The translations under genes were made by a program, and so were the position numbers. Under the pieces are notes generated by a model. It was not told where the DNA came from. It saw only the letters and a list, made by a program, of their open reading frames with translations, and made no database searches. Positions 63,010 to 64,000 of a stretch of 64,000 nt of DNA are shown here, piece after piece. Each line of letters opens with the position of its first letter. The first letter of the stretch is position 1. Source of the DNA: Pachysolen tannophilus NRRL Y-2460 (taxonomy: Eukaryota; Ascomycota; Pichiomycetes; Alaninales; Pachysolenaceae); assembly GCA_001661245.1 (NCBI GenBank), contig KV454016.1, positions 165,868-229,867 on the forward strand, in the 5' to 3' direction.

Positions 63010-64000
63010 TTAATTAATAATCAAATCAGTATTGTCTTTATTACTTTCAATGCTAAGTCCATTCTCATTTGCTAAATGTAACAAACAAATAAAACAAAAA
63101 CTCGTTGATAAATCTGAGCGTTCTTCTTTTGAATATTTCCCACTTAGTTCGTGAACAACCTCTGTAAATCTCAACGGGCTTTTTGAATCTGGATTAATAT
63201 TCAGCTTCTCAACACCGTATTTCAAATGATCATTTTCATCTCCAGTAACCGAAGTCAGTGAATGGTCAGGAGTTACGAAAGAACTACTGCCACCAAGTTC
63301 ACCATTATCTGTATTTATTTTTAATTTTTTTATTTTGTTAAAAGCATCCCATAAATTTTCTTTCAATAACTTGACGTCAACTCTTTTAGCAATTCTTGCA
63401 AAATTTATCGTATTTGGTCGGAACTTTGTTTGTGAAGTTATCAATTGAGAACCATAACCTAGATTGAGATTTATATTGTTTTCTGCAACGTTAAAATTGT
63501 CATTATCAGGTGCTGCATTGATGTCAAAATCGGGCCCTCCTGAATTTACAAGTCCAATGCTATTACTATAATGATCATCAAATGATTGGTGAATCTCTTG
63601 AATATCTTGTTGAATAATATCGTTTATTCTGCTATGTCTTGATATTGAGTTATTGGGGAGTTGTTTATCTCTTTGTTCATACTTATCAGCATAATAATTT
63701 TTATCTATTGGTTGATTTTCATCATCATCATCATTATCTCCATAGCCGTCATTATTGAAATTTTCTCCGTAACTCCTTTGTTGTAAAACTTTTTTCTTAG
63801 TTTTAAATAGTGATGTGTTTATTAATCGAGAAGGTTTTAAAGAAAGATAGATAAAGTTTTTGGTTGTAAAATTTTGATCATCAGGTAATAAATGGTTAGT
63901 TTCTGATATCCACTGGGTCCTAGGTAATAACGTATTTTCATCCTGTTTAAATAAATTTTTCTCATTAGTGACATTGTTTGACAAGAAGTCGATCTTGAAC
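63010..64000 (-). CDS. BRN1: Condensin kleisin Brn1 (CAP-H), C-terminal part
   Basis: Brn1 is the kleisin that bridges the Smc2/Smc4 heads and HEAT subunits of condensin. The frame is open to the right edge, so the start lies outside; about 330 residues are visible. An internal Asp/Asn-rich stretch is followed by TKFRPNTINFARIAKRVDVKLLKENLWDAF, then SPLRFTEVVHELSGKYSKEERSDLSTSFCFICLLHLANENGLSIES, the C-terminal winged-helix segment that binds an SMC head. The HLANE block and the ARIAKRVDVKLLKENLW block are diagnostic for CAP-H. Confidence 0.93.
   Translation of the reverse strand, partial: FKIDFLSNNVTNEKNLFKQDENTLLPRTQWISETNHLLPDDQNFTTKNFIYLSLKPSRLINTSLFKTKKKVLQQRSYGENFNNDGYGDNDDDDENQPIDKNYYADKYEQRDKQLPNNSISRHSRINDIIQQDIQEIHQSFDDHYSNSIGLVNSGGPDFDINAAPDNDNFNVAENNINLNLGYGSQLITSQTKFRPNTINFARIAKRVDVKLLKENLWDAFNKIKKLKINTDNGELGGSSSFVTPDHSLTSVTGDENDHLKYGVEKLNINPDSKSPLRFTEVVHELSGKYSKEERSDLSTSFCFICLLHLANENGLSIESNKDNTDLIIN

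Overview
The window is nuclear DNA of a budding yeast (Saccharomycotina). It is AT-rich, with long A/T homopolymers between genes, about 30 protein genes on both strands, and short introns near gene 5' ends using GTAAGT or GTATGT donors and TACTAAC-type branch points. The gene set is classic ascomycete yeast: CCE1, SEC11, OCH1, MOG1, OPI3, STE6, UBA1, MAS1, CWC23, MOB1, SLM1, ALG11, BCS1, LEU2, RLP7, NFS1, PET8, ETR1, MRPL32, CDC10, glycogenin, CUL3, SWC4 and BRN1.

The most informative signal is a tRNA gene at 51964-52035 (minus). It has anticodon CAG on an alanine-type body: G3:U70 pair, A discriminator and short variable loop. Two in-frame CTG codons also fall on alanines that are conserved in BCS1 (DAAF, residue 358) and ETR1 (LAAPINPSD, residue 41). 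Together these point to the CUG-to-alanine clade (Pachysolen, Nakazawaea, Peterozyma). Any protein read with the standard code therefore shows Leu where the cell probably inserts Ala. The species is an inference; the tRNA and the codon positions are seen directly.

Layout. 0-12 kb: an unrecognised low-complexity gene split by a frame change, CCE1, SEC11, a small C2H2 protein, OCH1, MOG1, tRNA-Thr(CGT) and OPI3. 12-31 kb: the a-factor exporter STE6 with an a2-Mcm1-like operator, UBA1 and MAS1 diverging from a palindromic double CACGTG site, CWC23, MOB1, SLM1 and ALG11. 30-46 kb: a WSC sensor, BCS1, WIP1 (CENP-W), LEU2, RLP7, NFS1 and PET8 (divergent, with CACGTG boxes), tRNA-Lys(TTT) with an intron, ETR1, an F-box/JmjC protein and MRPL32. 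46-51 kb: CDC10, an assembly gap, glycogenin and a Myb/HTH-like regulator. 51-58 kb: the tRNA-Ala(CAG) gene, then about 6.2 kb without a convincing gene and with an unusual composition, a candidate centromere or other special region. 58-64 kb: CUL3, SWC4 and the C-terminal part of BRN1, which runs off the right edge.

Functional links are loose, as usual in yeast. Mitochondrial genes recur (CCE1, MAS1, BCS1, NFS1, PET8, ETR1, MRPL32). NFS1 and PET8 both touch sulfur/SAM chemistry and share one promoter. No CRISPR, plasmid, intact transposon or viral element was recognised. Percentages and compositions are judged by eye, not computed.
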